Assembly (NCBI RefSeq): GCF_002155145.1
Contig: NZ_CP021323.1
Coordinates: forward strand, 1,922,001-1,986,000
DNA: 64,000 nucleotides
Source of the DNA: Kushneria konosiri
GTDB taxonomy: Bacteria; Pseudomonadota; Gammaproteobacteria; Pseudomonadales; Halomonadaceae
Direction of reading: 5' to 3'
Below, piece by piece: positions 15,490 to 24,759 of the stretch (its first letter is position 1; every line of letters starts with the position of its first letter). The position numbers and the translations under genes are program-made. The notes below the pieces were generated by a model, which searched no databases, was not told the origin of the DNA, and was given only the letters and a program-made list of their open reading frames with translations.

Positions 15490-17781
15490 ATGGGGGTACA
15501 CCGTTTTATCGGCACCAGCGCGCGTGACGCCATGCGTCAGGTGCGCGAGTCACTGGGTGACGAGGCGCTGATTCTTTCCAACCGTCAGGTTGAGGGCGGC
15601 GTCGAGATCGTCGCGATGCTCGATGCCGACCAGGAAAGCCTGACCGGTCAGCCGGCCGAACCCGCGCCGCCCGAGCCTGTTGCCCCGACGCCTGACCCGA
15701 TGCCTGCTTCGTCCTCGGCGGCGGTGACTGCCCCACAGGAAACGCAGGCCTTCAGCGCCCGGCTGATGGATGAGTTCGCCGCCATGCGCGATCTGCTCGA
15801 CGCTCGCCTGAGCACGCCCACTGCGCCCGAGGAGAAGGCCACACCGGCCACGCGTCTGCGCCAGCGCATGATCGGCGTGGGCTTTAGTCAGACGCTGGTG
15901 CGCGAGCTGATCGCGCTGCTGCCGGCGGAATTTGCCGATACCGCCGATGAGGACATTGATGAGGCGCTCAACGGCTGGATCAGTCGGCAGCTGGCGGCGC
16001 GACTTGAAACTCTGGAGACCGACAGTGACCTGCTTGCCGAAGGCGGCGTGATGGCGCTGATCGGGCCGACCGGCGTGGGCAAGACCACCACCACCGCCAA
16101 GCTTGCCTCACGCTACGTGATGGCGCATGGCAACCGCGACGCGGCACTGATCACCACTGACAGCTATCGTATCGGCGCCCAGGAGCAGCTGCGCATCTAT
16201 GCACGCCTTCTGGGGGTGGAGGTGCATGCGCTGGAAGGCGACGGTGATCTGGGCGCGCTGCTGGCGCGTCTCATGACGCCGCGCCGGGCGCTGTTGCAGA
16301 TGCAGCGGGCCACGCCCAAGCGCACCATCCTGATCGACACCCTCGGCATGAGTCAGCGCGACCCGCGCCTTGCCACTGAAGTGGCGCGCCTTGGCGAGGC
16401 AGGCGTGCCCATTGCGACCCTGCTGGTGCTGGACGCCGCCAGCCACGGCGACACGCTCGAGCAGGTGGTCGCGGCCTATCAGCAGGCCGCCGACCGGGCC
16501 GGCACACCGATTCGTGGCTGCATCATTACCAAACTCGATGAGTCTGCCCGTCCGGCCACCGTACTGGATATTCTGGCCCGCCATCGGCTGCAGGTGCTGT
16601 TTGTGGCCAACGGGCAGCGTGTGCCGGAAGACCTGGCCGCGGTGGATGTCGCCGCGCTGGTTCATGAGGCGCTCTCGGTCGACAGCGCCTCGCCGTTTGG
16701 CTACGACGCGGCAACTCTTGCCGAGATGGCCGGGCAGACGCGCCAGTCAAAGGCCCATGCCCTGTCCCGAGATGTGGTCAGCCACGGGCGCGCCCTGCAT
16801 GCAATGTTTGATACCCTGGCCCGCCGGGCGCCCGGCACGCCGCTGCTGGAGCAGCTCTGGGCCCATGGGTTGAGCAATGCCCCCGGGGAAAGTTTTGCGG
16901 CCCACATGGCGGCGCGCTCCCCGTTGACGGTCGCCCCCAACGAGGAGCACGCCCTGTGGTGGTCAAAGGAGAAGGGCTCACGTCAACAGGACTGGAGCAT
17001 GCCGCTGGTGTCGCTGGATGACCACGGGCTGCCGTTGCCCCAGACCTGGTTGCGACATCGACTGCCGACCTCGGAAGCCGAGCGCATGCGCTGGGCGCGC
17101 GAGACCCATCAGAGCGCGTGGCATCTGATGGCCGCGCTACCGCAGATTGATGAAATGCACCGTCTGGCGGCCGACCGGCAGCTGTGGATGTCGGCCGCCA
17201 CGGCGTCGCGCCGGGTGCGCTATCAGGGAGAGCGTCAGCGGCTGGCCGATCTGGCCGGGCTTGCTGCCGAGATCAATCAGCGTCAGTGTCGCTGGCGCGC
17301 CCGTCCGGTCAACATGGTGCTCTCCTGTCTGCCGGCGCTGTATGAAACGCGCGGTAGTGGGGACCCTGTCGAGGTACTGGTGTGGTTTGCAAGGCTTCAC
17401 GATGTGGATGACAACCGCGTGCTGGCGCAGCGCTACTGGCTCTCCAATGCCGTCACCGGGCGCGATGTGGCCTCCAGGCTGGCTCGTGCCGTGGCGCTGG
17501 AAGGGCTTGAGGGATTGACCCGCCAGGCCATGCGCCGACTGGAAGAGAGTGGCGTGGCGCGAAGCGATCGCGAAACCCGGCTGCAGCTGGCGTCGGGCCT
17601 GGCGGCACTGGCCACGCGGCTGGAGCTTTGCAGCGAGGACTGGGCCATGGACGTGCGGGCGCAGCTGTTCAATCTCTCCGGCGGCACCCGCCGCCGTACC
17701 GGCACGGTACTGCTGGAGGCATTGATGCAGGCTTTCACGGCCCGCGATGCGCTGATGGATGCCCGCGAGGCGCGCTCGTGA
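15490..17781 (+). CDS. flhF: FlhF-like flagellar SRP-type GTPase with a long C-terminal extension
   Basis: The 763-residue product starts with the FlhF B-domain (MGVHRFIGTSARDAMRQVRESLGDEALIL). A proline/alanine-rich linker (about 50-85) and the N and G domains follow. G-domain motifs are IGPTGVGKTTTTAKLA (about 190), TTDSYRIGAQEQL (about 222), DTLGMSQRD and ITKLDES (about 346). FlhF sets the site and number of polar flagella. FlhF is normally about 370-500 residues; here some 340 more (about 430-763) follow, with repeated tryptophans and arginine/alanine-rich helices that I do not recognise. Neighbouring flhA, fleN and fliA, common partners elsewhere, are absent. The ATG has AGGAGAG upstream. 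The GTPase assignment is firm; the role of the extension is unknown. Confidence 0.85.
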   Translation: MGVHRFIGTSARDAMRQVRESLGDEALILSNRQVEGGVEIVAMLDADQESLTGQPAEPAPPEPVAPTPDPMPASSSAAVTAPQETQAFSARLMDEFAAMRDLLDARLSTPTAPEEKATPATRLRQRMIGVGFSQTLVRELIALLPAEFADTADEDIDEALNGWISRQLAARLETLETDSDLLAEGGVMALIGPTGVGKTTTTAKLASRYVMAHGNRDAALITTDSYRIGAQEQLRIYARLLGVEVHALEGDGDLGALLARLMTPRRALLQMQRATPKRTILIDTLGMSQRDPRLATEVARLGEAGVPIATLLVLDAASHGDTLEQVVAAYQQAADRAGTPIRGCIITKLDESARPATVLDILARHRLQVLFVANGQRVPEDLAAVDVAALVHEALSVDSASPFGYDAATLAEMAGQTRQSKAHALSRDVVSHGRALHAMFDTLARRAPGTPLLEQLWAHGLSNAPGESFAAHMAARSPLTVAPNEEHALWWSKEKGSRQQDWSMPLVSLDDHGLPLPQTWLRHRLPTSEAERMRWARETHQSAWHLMAALPQIDEMHRLAADRQLWMSAATASRRVRYQGERQRLADLAGLAAEINQRQCRWRARPVNMVLSCLPALYETRGSGDPVEVLVWFARLHDVDDNRVLAQRYWLSNAVTGRDVASRLARAVALEGLEGLTRQAMRRLEESGVARSDRETRLQLASGLAALATRLELCSEDWAMDVRAQLFNLSGGTRRRTGTVLLEALMQAFTARDALMDAREARS

Positions 17782-17806
17782 GGTTGGATCATTGGGAGCG
17801 CGCCTG

Positions 17807-18265
17807 ATGTCGGGGGATCAGGCCAGCGGTCTGCGTCAGTGGTCGCAGACGCACACCGCAAGAGAGGATGCCCGAACGGTGCCGGCCAGACTGGTCATCA
17901 TGACCTGGCAGGGGAGAGGCACGGGCCCTGACAGGCTGGCCTCCCGGTTAAGCCTGCCAGAAGGTGTGTCACACTGGCAGCCACACGAGCTGGTGCTGTC
18001 TGCGCCCCTGCCGGAAGCCGTGCCGGATTCCCCCTGGTGGGTGCTTGATCTGAGACAGCTCGAGGCCCGCAGTGCCCCGGGGCTTGCCGAGGCACTGCGC
18101 GCGTTATACCACACCGGCATGCCGCGAACCGTGCTGTTGAACGCGCCTGATGCGACATGGGCGTCGGGGCTGATCAGTGCCGCCCGTGCCCATCTGGGCG
18201 TGTCACTGATGCAGGAGGTACAGGCCTGGCATCAGGCCGTCACGGCATCACTGACGTGGGGTTAA
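17807..18265 (+). CDS. Protein of unknown function downstream of flhF
   Basis: A 152-residue product beginning 25 bp after the flhF stop, with GGGAG upstream of the ATG at 17807. The frame is open from 17759, overlapping flhF, so an earlier start is possible. No signal peptide or membrane segment is apparent. The C-terminal half (WWVLDLRQLEARSAPGLAEAL, RTVLLNAPDATWASGLISAA) reads like an alpha/beta fold, but I recognise no family. The tight spacing implies co-transcription with the extended flhF, and a functional link with it is only inferred from that. Confidence 0.55.
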   Translation: MSGDQASGLRQWSQTHTAREDARTVPARLVIMTWQGRGTGPDRLASRLSLPEGVSHWQPHELVLSAPLPEAVPDSPWWVLDLRQLEARSAPGLAEALRALYHTGMPRTVLLNAPDATWASGLISAARAHLGVSLMQEVQAWHQAVTASLTWG

Positions 18266-18400
18266 GGTAGACGTCAGCTCATTGTTAATGAAATACTTCG
18301 CACCCTTACGATATTTCCCTTGCGCCTGTCGCCGTCCGCCTGTGGGCTTTCATGCCCGCCAGGCGGCGGCATGCGTCGTTCACGATACTGATCATTGTCG

Positions 18401-20476
18401 ATGAGAATTGCCTCGAGTATTACCGGTGACCACTGGGTGCTGGCGCTGCGCACCGTGCTGGCGGTCTGGCTGGCGCTCTATGTCGCGCTGCGTCTGGACC
18501 TGGCGCAACCGGCCTGGGCGATTCTGGCCGTCATGATCGTGACCCTGCAGCCGGTCATGTTCACCGGCGGTACACCGCCGCTGGGCATTATCATCCATCG
18601 CTGCATCGGTCGGTTGATCGGTACCTTTCTGGGCGCGCTGATGGGGCTGGTGCTGATCGCGCTTTTTGCCCAGCAACCGATGCTCTATCTGCTGGCCGCC
18701 GGGGCCTGGCTGGCCTTTTGTACCTTCTGCGTGATGCTGTTAAACGATGAGCCGGCCAGCTACATCATGATGCTCAGCGGCTATACCGCAACGCTGGTCT
18801 CGCTGACGGCCATCGGCACCGGGGTGGACAACATCTTTGATCTGGCGCTGGCGCGGACCACCGAGACGGCGCTGGGCATCGGGGCCGGCTTTTTGATGCA
18901 CGTGCTCATTGCGCCGCGCTTTGGCAGTCGTGCGTTGCCGGGTACGCTTGCGGCCCTGATCAGTGGCGCGGCCGATGAAGCACGCGTGGCGATCACTCAA
19001 GCACGCCCAAAAGCGGTGCTTAATGAACGCCTGCGCCACCTGATGGGCAAGCATCAGCAGTTCGAGGCCCAGCACGCTCTGGCACGCTTCGAGTTTCGCC
19101 GCTTTCGCCGGCTCCTGCCGGCACTGGACCGCTTTGCCGGGGACAGTCTGGCGCTGATGACCGGACTTCGTGAGCTCGAAGAGGCCATCGACCGGCTATC
19201 GCACTGCGAGGGCTGTGATGACCTCATGATGGCCCTGCGCACGCCGACGTTGCCCTTTCTGGCGGCGCTGGATCAGGACGACGATCAGCTCCCCGAACTG
19301 CCGAAGCTTCCGGATGTCGCAACGCTGGTCTCGCCGGAAGACTCCGTGACGCTGGTGCGGGCCACGCTGGTGCGCGAGCGCCTGGGCGAGGTCATGCAGC
19401 TTTTGCATCACGGCCGGGCGCTGAGTCTTGCCATGCGCCATCATCGCCATGCCGGGCTGATCAGGCTGACCGGGCGCCGCCCGCGCCGGACACATCACCC
19501 CGAATATGGCGTGGCGCGCTACAACGCCTTTCGCGTGTTTATCGCCTTTGAGCTTCTGGGGCTTTTCTGGATTCACAGCGGCTGGACCTCCGGCTATCTC
19601 TCCATGATGCTGCTGGGGGTGTTTATCGTGCTGTTTGCCAAGGCACCCAACCCGGCGGCGGTAGTGAGACAGTTTCTGACCGGCACGATCTGGGCGGTGA
19701 TCATTGGCTGTCTGTTTTCCTATGTCGTCTTTCCTTCCATTACCGGATTTCCGCTTCTGGCGCTGAGCATCGCGGTGCCGGTGGTGATCGGTACCCTGAT
19801 GACGCCGCACATGCGCTACGCCGCCGTCGGGCTTGCCGGCGCGGTCACGCTGATGACGCTTTTGAACCTGCACCGCACGTACGTCTTCCATCCGACCCAG
19901 TTCATCAACGGGGGACTGGCCTCGATTCTGGGCACCATCGTGACCATGGTGACCTATTCGCTCTTTCGTCAGCGCGCGCCTGCCGAGCGGCTTGAAACCC
20001 TGGTGGCGGCCTACTGGCGCGGTCTTGAGCGGGTGACGCGGGCCCGGCGGCTGCCGTCGCGGGCCTGGCTTGAAAGCCGGCTGTATGACCGGCTGAGCCG
20101 CCTGCTGGCGCTGGGCAGCGGTGAGCAGATGCTGCGCGAGGCGGTGGATCTGCATGCCCTGGCCATGTGCCTGTGGCGGCTGAGGCGTCTGGCACGCGCA
20201 AGCGGGCCGCAGCAGCGCGAGATCGAACGCTGGGTTGCAGGGCTTGGTCGACAGCTGCTTCTGGCCGGGCGCGACGAGCAGGCCTGGCGCCGCCTGGCCG
20301 CCGACAGCGAGGCGCAGGCGACGGCCCTTTATGATTTAAAACCGTTGCCCACGGCGTTGATCGGAGAGTTCGAGATGCTCTCGCATCTGCTGCGGGATCT
20401 GCCGGGTGCTGCGGCCCAGGCCCGCGAGGCCCTGTCGCAGGGCGAGGATGAACAAGGAGCCATGGATGCTCGATGA
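18401..20476 (+). CDS. FUSC/AaeB-type aromatic acid efflux membrane protein
   Basis: A 691-residue protein with two blocks of membrane helices (about residues 10-170 and 375-510) separated by a long soluble helical region and followed by a soluble C-terminus. This is the layout of the fusaric-acid resistance/AaeB family. Text such as ALRTVLAVWLALYVALRLDL and the second-block repeat RVFIAFELLGLFWIHSGWTSG fits. With the next two genes it forms an aaeB-aaeX-aaeA-like set, which in E. coli exports hydroxylated aromatic carboxylates. A TTG at 18395 is also in frame; the ATG at 18401 is preferred, although neither has a clear ribosome site. No LysR-type regulator is adjacent. Confidence 0.87.
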   Translation: MRIASSITGDHWVLALRTVLAVWLALYVALRLDLAQPAWAILAVMIVTLQPVMFTGGTPPLGIIIHRCIGRLIGTFLGALMGLVLIALFAQQPMLYLLAAGAWLAFCTFCVMLLNDEPASYIMMLSGYTATLVSLTAIGTGVDNIFDLALARTTETALGIGAGFLMHVLIAPRFGSRALPGTLAALISGAADEARVAITQARPKAVLNERLRHLMGKHQQFEAQHALARFEFRRFRRLLPALDRFAGDSLALMTGLRELEEAIDRLSHCEGCDDLMMALRTPTLPFLAALDQDDDQLPELPKLPDVATLVSPEDSVTLVRATLVRERLGEVMQLLHHGRALSLAMRHHRHAGLIRLTGRRPRRTHHPEYGVARYNAFRVFIAFELLGLFWIHSGWTSGYLSMMLLGVFIVLFAKAPNPAAVVRQFLTGTIWAVIIGCLFSYVVFPSITGFPLLALSIAVPVVIGTLMTPHMRYAAVGLAGAVTLMTLLNLHRTYVFHPTQFINGGLASILGTIVTMVTYSLFRQRAPAERLETLVAAYWRGLERVTRARRLPSRAWLESRLYDRLSRLLALGSGEQMLREAVDLHALAMCLWRLRRLARASGPQQREIERWVAGLGRQLLLAGRDEQAWRRLAADSEAQATALYDLKPLPTALIGEFEMLSHLLRDLPGAAAQAREALSQGEDEQGAMDAR

Positions 20477-20687
20477 GTGGTCGTTTCTGGGGTTTCTGAC
20501 GCCGCCCCTGTTTTTGCCGGTGTTTCTGGCCCTGCTGCTGTTCTGGGGCGTGCGCCGCGTGATGTCATATTTCGCGCTATATCGATTTTTCTGGCAGCCG
20601 GTGCTGGCGGATATCGCCATTTTTACGCTGCTGTTGTGGGCGGTGCTGATGCTCAGCGGTGCACTGCCGGCCGGAGGAAGAACATGA
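20466..20687 (+). CDS. Small DUF1656 (AaeX-like) membrane protein
   Basis: A 73-residue protein starting MLDEWSFLGFLTPPLFLPVF with two transmembrane segments, the usual form of DUF1656/AaeX. These small proteins are almost always encoded between the FUSC membrane protein and the HlyD-family adaptor; their role is not established. The start overlaps the end of the upstream gene by 11 bp and its stop overlaps the next ATG by 4 bp, so translation is coupled. The frame extends further upstream, but only the ATG at 20466 gives the family length and N-terminus. Confidence 0.85.
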   Translation: MLDEWSFLGFLTPPLFLPVFLALLLFWGVRRVMSYFALYRFFWQPVLADIAIFTLLLWAVLMLSGALPAGGRT

Positions 20688-21649
20688 CGGACAAGGAGTC
20701 GGGTATGAACGGCGTGTCTGCGCTGGCCGGGCGCTTTTTGCGTGTGGTGCTGACGCTTTTGCTGGTGGGGGCTGCGCTGCTGGCGGCCTGGTGGATCTGG
20801 CATCACTACATGCATGATCCCTGGACACGCGATGGGCGCATTCGCGCCGATATCGTTCAGGTCGGCGTGGATGTCTCGGGGCTGGTCGATACCCTTGAGG
20901 TTCATGACAACGATCTGGTTGAGAAGGGCGATGTGCTCTTTACCATCGACCAGGCACGCTATCAGCTGGCCCTTGATCAGGCCCAGGCCAATCTGGCCCA
21001 GCTCAGGGAGCAACGCGACGAAGCGAAGGCCACCAGCAACCGGCGCGACCGGCTGAACAACTACGTTTCCCAGGAAGCGCGTGACAACGCCCGCTTCGAG
21101 TATCGCTCGGCTCAGGCCGGCGTCCAGAACGCCGAAGTAGCGGTGCGCGCGGCAAGGCTTGATCTGGAGCGCTCGAAGGTACGCGCCCCGGTGGACGGTT
21201 ATGTCACCAATCAGCAGCTGCGTCCGGGGCAGTACGTCAGTTCCGGCACCCAGGCCATGACGCTGGTCGATCAGCACAGCTTCTATGCGCTGGGCTATTT
21301 CGAGGAGACCAAGCTGGGGGCCATTCATCCGGGGGACCCGGCGCGCGTGCGCCTGCTGGGACGCGACCGCGACCTGCACGGCCACGTGGACTCGATTGCG
21401 CGCGGCATCGTTGATAACAGTCTGACCGGGCAGTCCGGCGGGCTGGCGGCAGTGAATCCTTCCTTTGACTGGGTGCGTTTGTCTCAGCGAATTCCGGTAC
21501 GCATCCGCCTTGATGATATATCTGACGATCTGGTGCTCTCCGCTGGTCAGACGGCGACCATCTACGTTGACGCCCCCGGTCACGAGCCGAATGAGCATGG
21601 CTGGGGTGCGGCACTGCGTCGCCAGCTTGAATCCCTGTTCGACATCTAG
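20684..21649 (+). CDS. HlyD-family efflux periplasmic adaptor (AaeA-like)
   Basis: A 321-residue protein with one N-terminal membrane anchor (about 16-38) and the membrane-fusion-protein layout. A barrel-sandwich hybrid half (DGRIRADIVQVGVDVSGLV), an alpha-hairpin (LALDQAQANLAQLREQ to AARLDLERSKV), the second half (VRAPVDGYVTNQQLRPGQYVSSG) and a beta-barrel follow. The WTRDGRIRAD motif is typical of AaeA/EmrA-like adaptors. It links the FUSC pump to an outer-membrane channel, probably a TolC homologue encoded elsewhere. The ATG at 20684 has AGGAAGA upstream and overlaps the previous stop. Confidence 0.9.
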   Translation: MTDKESGMNGVSALAGRFLRVVLTLLLVGAALLAAWWIWHHYMHDPWTRDGRIRADIVQVGVDVSGLVDTLEVHDNDLVEKGDVLFTIDQARYQLALDQAQANLAQLREQRDEAKATSNRRDRLNNYVSQEARDNARFEYRSAQAGVQNAEVAVRAARLDLERSKVRAPVDGYVTNQQLRPGQYVSSGTQAMTLVDQHSFYALGYFEETKLGAIHPGDPARVRLLGRDRDLHGHVDSIARGIVDNSLTGQSGGLAAVNPSFDWVRLSQRIPVRIRLDDISDDLVLSAGQTATIYVDAPGHEPNEHGWGAALRRQLESLFDI

Positions 21650-21664
21650 CAGCCGCCGGAGGGG

Positions 21665-22411
21665 CTAGCGGCTGTAGGGGGTTGCCGGGGCCGGGCCGCG
21701 TGGGTCCGCGTAGAGATCCGCGCCGCGGTCGGGCTGACTGAAGGCGGGTGGGCGCGCCTGGCCGGGCAGTGGATAGCCGTGAGGCGGCAGCGGGTAGCCG
21801 GCCGAGGGCGGCCGATAACCACTTGGTGGGCGATAACCGCTCGGTGGGCGATAGCCGGGGTGCTGCCAGCGATCGGGCCCGTAGTAGCCGTTGCCGTGCG
21901 GGGCAGTGCCGTAGATGGTGTCGCGCTGTTCTCGCTCGAACTGGCGGCGCTGGGCGTCATACAGACGTTCGTAGTGACGCCTGAGCTGCTCGTCGGGATC
22001 GATGCGCTGAGGACGATGCCAGCCAAATCCCGGTCGGCCGTCATAGCCCCATTGACCGTCATACACCGGAGGGTTGCCAAATCCCGGACGGTCGTAAAAC
22101 CCGGGCCGACCGTCAAACCCGGGGCGGTCATCGAATCCGGGTCGGTCATCGAATCCGGGTCGGTCATCGAATCCGGGTCGGTCATCGAATCCGGGGCGAC
22201 CGTCGAAGCCCGGCCGACCGGCATGGTGCCAGTCGCGCTCGCCAAAGGCGTCGTTCTGGCGAAACTGCGACCGGTGTTGTGAAAACCAGGATGGGTTCTG
22301 CGAAAAGTGCGATCGGTCCTGAGAAAAGTGCGAACGTATCGGTGCCTGATCATCGGCCGCAGCCGTATTGCTGATCATCAGTGCCACCAGCCCTGCCAGT
22401 AACGGTCTCAT
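21665..22411 (-). CDS. Exported low-complexity repeat protein
   Basis: A 248-residue protein with a signal peptide (MRPLLAGLVALMISNTAAA) and a mature region made largely of short repeats. Residues about 27-50 hold SHFSQ-type units. Residues 66-111 hold seven or eight RPGFDD/RPGFDG hexads, and 184-203 hold GYRPPSG units followed by GYPLP units. Between them is a charged helical stretch (DEQLRRHYERLYDAQRRQFEREQRD). The ATG has a strong GGAGGG site. Aromatic, proline- and aspartate-rich repeats suggest a surface or envelope protein, but I recognise no family. It converges on the efflux operon, with 15 bp between the stop codons. Confidence 0.7.
   Translation of the reverse strand: MRPLLAGLVALMISNTAAADDQAPIRSHFSQDRSHFSQNPSWFSQHRSQFRQNDAFGERDWHHAGRPGFDGRPGFDDRPGFDDRPGFDDRPGFDDRPGFDGRPGFYDRPGFGNPPVYDGQWGYDGRPGFGWHRPQRIDPDEQLRRHYERLYDAQRRQFEREQRDTIYGTAPHGNGYYGPDRWQHPGYRPPSGYRPPSGYRPPSAGYPLPPHGYPLPGQARPPAFSQPDRGADLYADPRGPAPATPYSR
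22079..22216 (-). repeat. 18-bp tandem repeats encoding RPGFDD hexads
   Basis: An 18-bp unit coding for RPGFD(D/G) is repeated in frame through this stretch. At least three adjacent copies are identical (22129-22182), with diverged copies on both sides. Such identical copies indicate recent slippage or unequal recombination, and the number may vary between strains. Confidence 0.85.
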
Positions 22412-22486
22412 GACGGTCCCTCCCGGGAGTCGTTCAGCGCAGTCCCCATTCTAGCCTGGCGAGTGCTGGTACGCGCCATGCCGGGG

Positions 22487-23137
22487 TTACCCTTTGGCCT
22501 TGTCCTGGCGTGCCGCCCTTTTTTCGAGCTGGCGTCGCAGCTGCGGCGTGACAATGCGAAGCCGCCAGGGCGCGTCACGGTGTTCAGGCTGGGCATAGTC
22601 GATACCGATGCGCGGACTGCGGATAATGTCGTCCTCATTCACGGGCGTGCCCGGCTCGATCCAGAGGCCTTCGCCGCGGCACACATCAATCCGGTTAAAG
22701 GCCGTCTTGGTAATGCCCATGGCCCGGGTCAGCTTGCCGGGGCCGTTGAGCATCTCGCGACCGCGCTTGCCGTTGCGCCGGGCGATCATGGTCTCTTCGC
22801 CCTGAACCGGCTCGATGGCGCGGATCAGTACGGCGCAGGGATCATCCTCGACCTCGGTGACCAGGTTGAGCATGTCGTAGATGCCGTAAATGATGTAGAC
22901 GTAGGCATAACCCGGCGGGCCGAACATGACCTCGGTGCGCTGAGTGCGCCCGTGCGAAGAGTGACAGGCGGTGTCCTGAAGGCCGAGATAGGCCTCGGTT
23001 TCGGTGATTCGGCCGATCAGGCGCTCCCGGCCATCGTCAACGATGAGATGACATCCCAGCAGATGGCGGGCCACCTCCAGGGTCGGTTGCCGGTAAAAGC
23101 TTCTGGGCAGCGGGGCGGGCCTGGGGATTTCCTGCAT
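22487..23137 (-). CDS. DNA-3-methyladenine glycosylase (AAG/Mpg type)
   Basis: A 216-residue protein of the alkyladenine DNA glycosylase family, which excises alkylated purines. Visible are ARHLLGCHL, IGRITETEAYLGLQDTACHSSHGRT with the catalytic glutamate in TETEAY, MFGPPGYAYVYIIYGIYDMLN, and LNGPGKLTRAMGIT. The frame is open to 23248, but the ATG at 23137 follows a perfect AAGGAGG and matches the family N-terminus (LPRSFYRQPTLEVARHLLG). It stands alone and is divergent from the cobalamin cluster. Confidence 0.94.
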   Translation of the reverse strand: MQEIPRPAPLPRSFYRQPTLEVARHLLGCHLIVDDGRERLIGRITETEAYLGLQDTACHSSHGRTQRTEVMFGPPGYAYVYIIYGIYDMLNLVTEVEDDPCAVLIRAIEPVQGEETMIARRNGKRGREMLNGPGKLTRAMGITKTAFNRIDVCRGEGLWIEPGTPVNEDDIIRSPRIGIDYAQPEHRDAPWRLRIVTPQLRRQLEKRAARQDKAKG

Positions 23138-23286
23138 TGAACCTCCTTGTCGAGACACCTGACCCGCAGAGACGTTGTCTGTCCGGGCGGCGGATGCGAT
23201 AGCATGGCCCTCCATCATGGATGAGCACGGCGCGTTTCGCTGTCTCATGAGGTCCGAATTTTCCTTTATGGCGTGGTTGAACGCTC

Positions 23287-24681
23287 ATGTTGCCTGAACC
23301 GAATGACTTCAATGAACGGCGCCTGCCCGGTTGGCAGGGCGCGCGGGGTGCCTGCCCGTCACTGAGTGCGCCCATGGAAACCGGAGACGGCTGGCTGGCG
23401 CGCCTGCCACCGCTGGTGGCGCCACTCGAAGGCGAGGAGGTCATTACGCTGTGCGAGGCGGCAGAGCGCTTCGGTAATGGCCTGATCGAGGTCACTCGTC
23501 GCGGCAATCTCCAGTTGCGCGGGCTGGCCGCTGGCGCGCACCGGGAACTGGCAGACTATCTGACCCGGCGTCTGTCGCGTCACTGGCTGGAAAGCGCAGG
23601 GCCTGCGGTATCGATCGACCCGTTGATGGACAGTGACGAGGCCATTGATGCCTCTGCAGGACTGCTGGCGCGCCGCCTGCGCGATCAGATTCTGACCGGG
23701 GCGCCGGCGACGCTTGCGCCCAAGTGTGCCGTGGTGATTGATGCCGGCGGCTGGGCGGGGCTTGCCGGGCTTTCCGGTGATGTCCACATACGTCTGGACG
23801 GCGCCCGCGGTGGCTGGGTGGGTCTGGCCGGCGATCACGGCAGTGCTACCTGGCTGGGCTGGATGGTGGCGTCAAAGCTTGCCAGCGCCGTGCTGGGGCT
23901 TCTCGGTGAAATCGATATGCTCGGGCCGCGCGCGCGCGCCCATCACCTGCTGACCGATGTTTCGATCTATGCGCTCTGCGACCTGCTGGGCTGTCGTCCC
24001 GGGGCCCCGCCGCCGCGTAGCGGCCTCTATCAGGGGCCGGATGCGGGTGCCCGGCGCCAGCGCGACGTGCTGGATGTGGTCTGGCCGTTTGGTCAGGTAC
24101 CGGCGCTGTCACTGCTGCGTTTCACGCGCGAGGCGCAGCGACTCGGTGCGCTGAGCTTTGCCGCCGCACCCGGTCGGCACTGGCGAATCCTGTGTCGGGA
24201 GCATGCCGATATCGACGGGATTATCCGGGCGGCGCGCGAGGCCGGACTAATCGTGGCCGATGACGATGCCCGCCTGGCCATCGTGGCCTGTACCGGGGCG
24301 CCGGGCTGTGCCAGTGCCTTCATGAGCACGCATGACACGGCAGGGACGTTGAGCACGTGCTGGTCGACGCTTTTTGACGCCTCGGTCAGGCTGCATCTGT
24401 CCGGCTGCGCCAAGGGCTGTGCCAGCCTGGACCCGGTCACGTTCACGCTGGTCGGCACGGCCCGCGGCATCGGCCTGGTCTTTCAGGGCAACCCTCGCGG
24501 TGTGCCTCGCCTGATCGCCGAGAATACTGCCTCGCTTGAGGCGGCGTTCGAACATCTGGCGCAGACACTTGCCGAAGAAGGTCATGCGTTGCCGCTGGAT
24601 TCAAAAAGCCTGGCCTGCGTCGGTGAGGAGCGCATCGTGGCCCTGCTGCGCGCCGGCAGCGCGCATGATACCGATGCGTAA
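23287..24681 (+). CDS. cobG: Precorrin-3B synthase CobG
   Basis: A 464-residue protein of the nitrite/sulfite reductase ferredoxin-like family, an oxygen-using monooxygenase that makes precorrin-3B in aerobic B12 synthesis. The N-terminus has RGACPSLSAPMETGDGWLARL, typical of CobG. The first half has EVTRRGNLQLRGL, which contacts siroheme or the tetrapyrrole. The C-terminal half has the four cysteines for an iron-sulfur cluster, in CTGAPGC and SGCAKGC. Presence of CobG marks the aerobic route. It opens the cob cluster. I see no cobalamin riboswitch in the 149 bp upstream. Confidence 0.92.
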   Translation: MLPEPNDFNERRLPGWQGARGACPSLSAPMETGDGWLARLPPLVAPLEGEEVITLCEAAERFGNGLIEVTRRGNLQLRGLAAGAHRELADYLTRRLSRHWLESAGPAVSIDPLMDSDEAIDASAGLLARRLRDQILTGAPATLAPKCAVVIDAGGWAGLAGLSGDVHIRLDGARGGWVGLAGDHGSATWLGWMVASKLASAVLGLLGEIDMLGPRARAHHLLTDVSIYALCDLLGCRPGAPPPRSGLYQGPDAGARRQRDVLDVVWPFGQVPALSLLRFTREAQRLGALSFAAAPGRHWRILCREHADIDGIIRAAREAGLIVADDDARLAIVACTGAPGCASAFMSTHDTAGTLSTCWSTLFDASVRLHLSGCAKGCASLDPVTFTLVGTARGIGLVFQGNPRGVPRLIAENTASLEAAFEHLAQTLAEEGHALPLDSKSLACVGEERIVALLRAGSAHDTDA

Positions 24682-24759
24682 GGGCGGACGCTGAGGCAGC
24701 GCCGGTGTAGAATGGCGCGCCTGACCGCCCCGACACCCATCCTTGAGACGAGGGAACCA

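Noticed and set aside
21646-22353. Alternative reading frame over the RPGFDD repeats
   Set aside because: It gives a threonine- and DPDSMT-rich translation without a start signal. The frame listed has a signal peptide and a strong ribosome site.
23138-23286. Cobalamin riboswitch upstream of cobG
   Set aside because: The gap is only 149 bp and I found no B12-box-like core, so regulation by such an element is not supported here.
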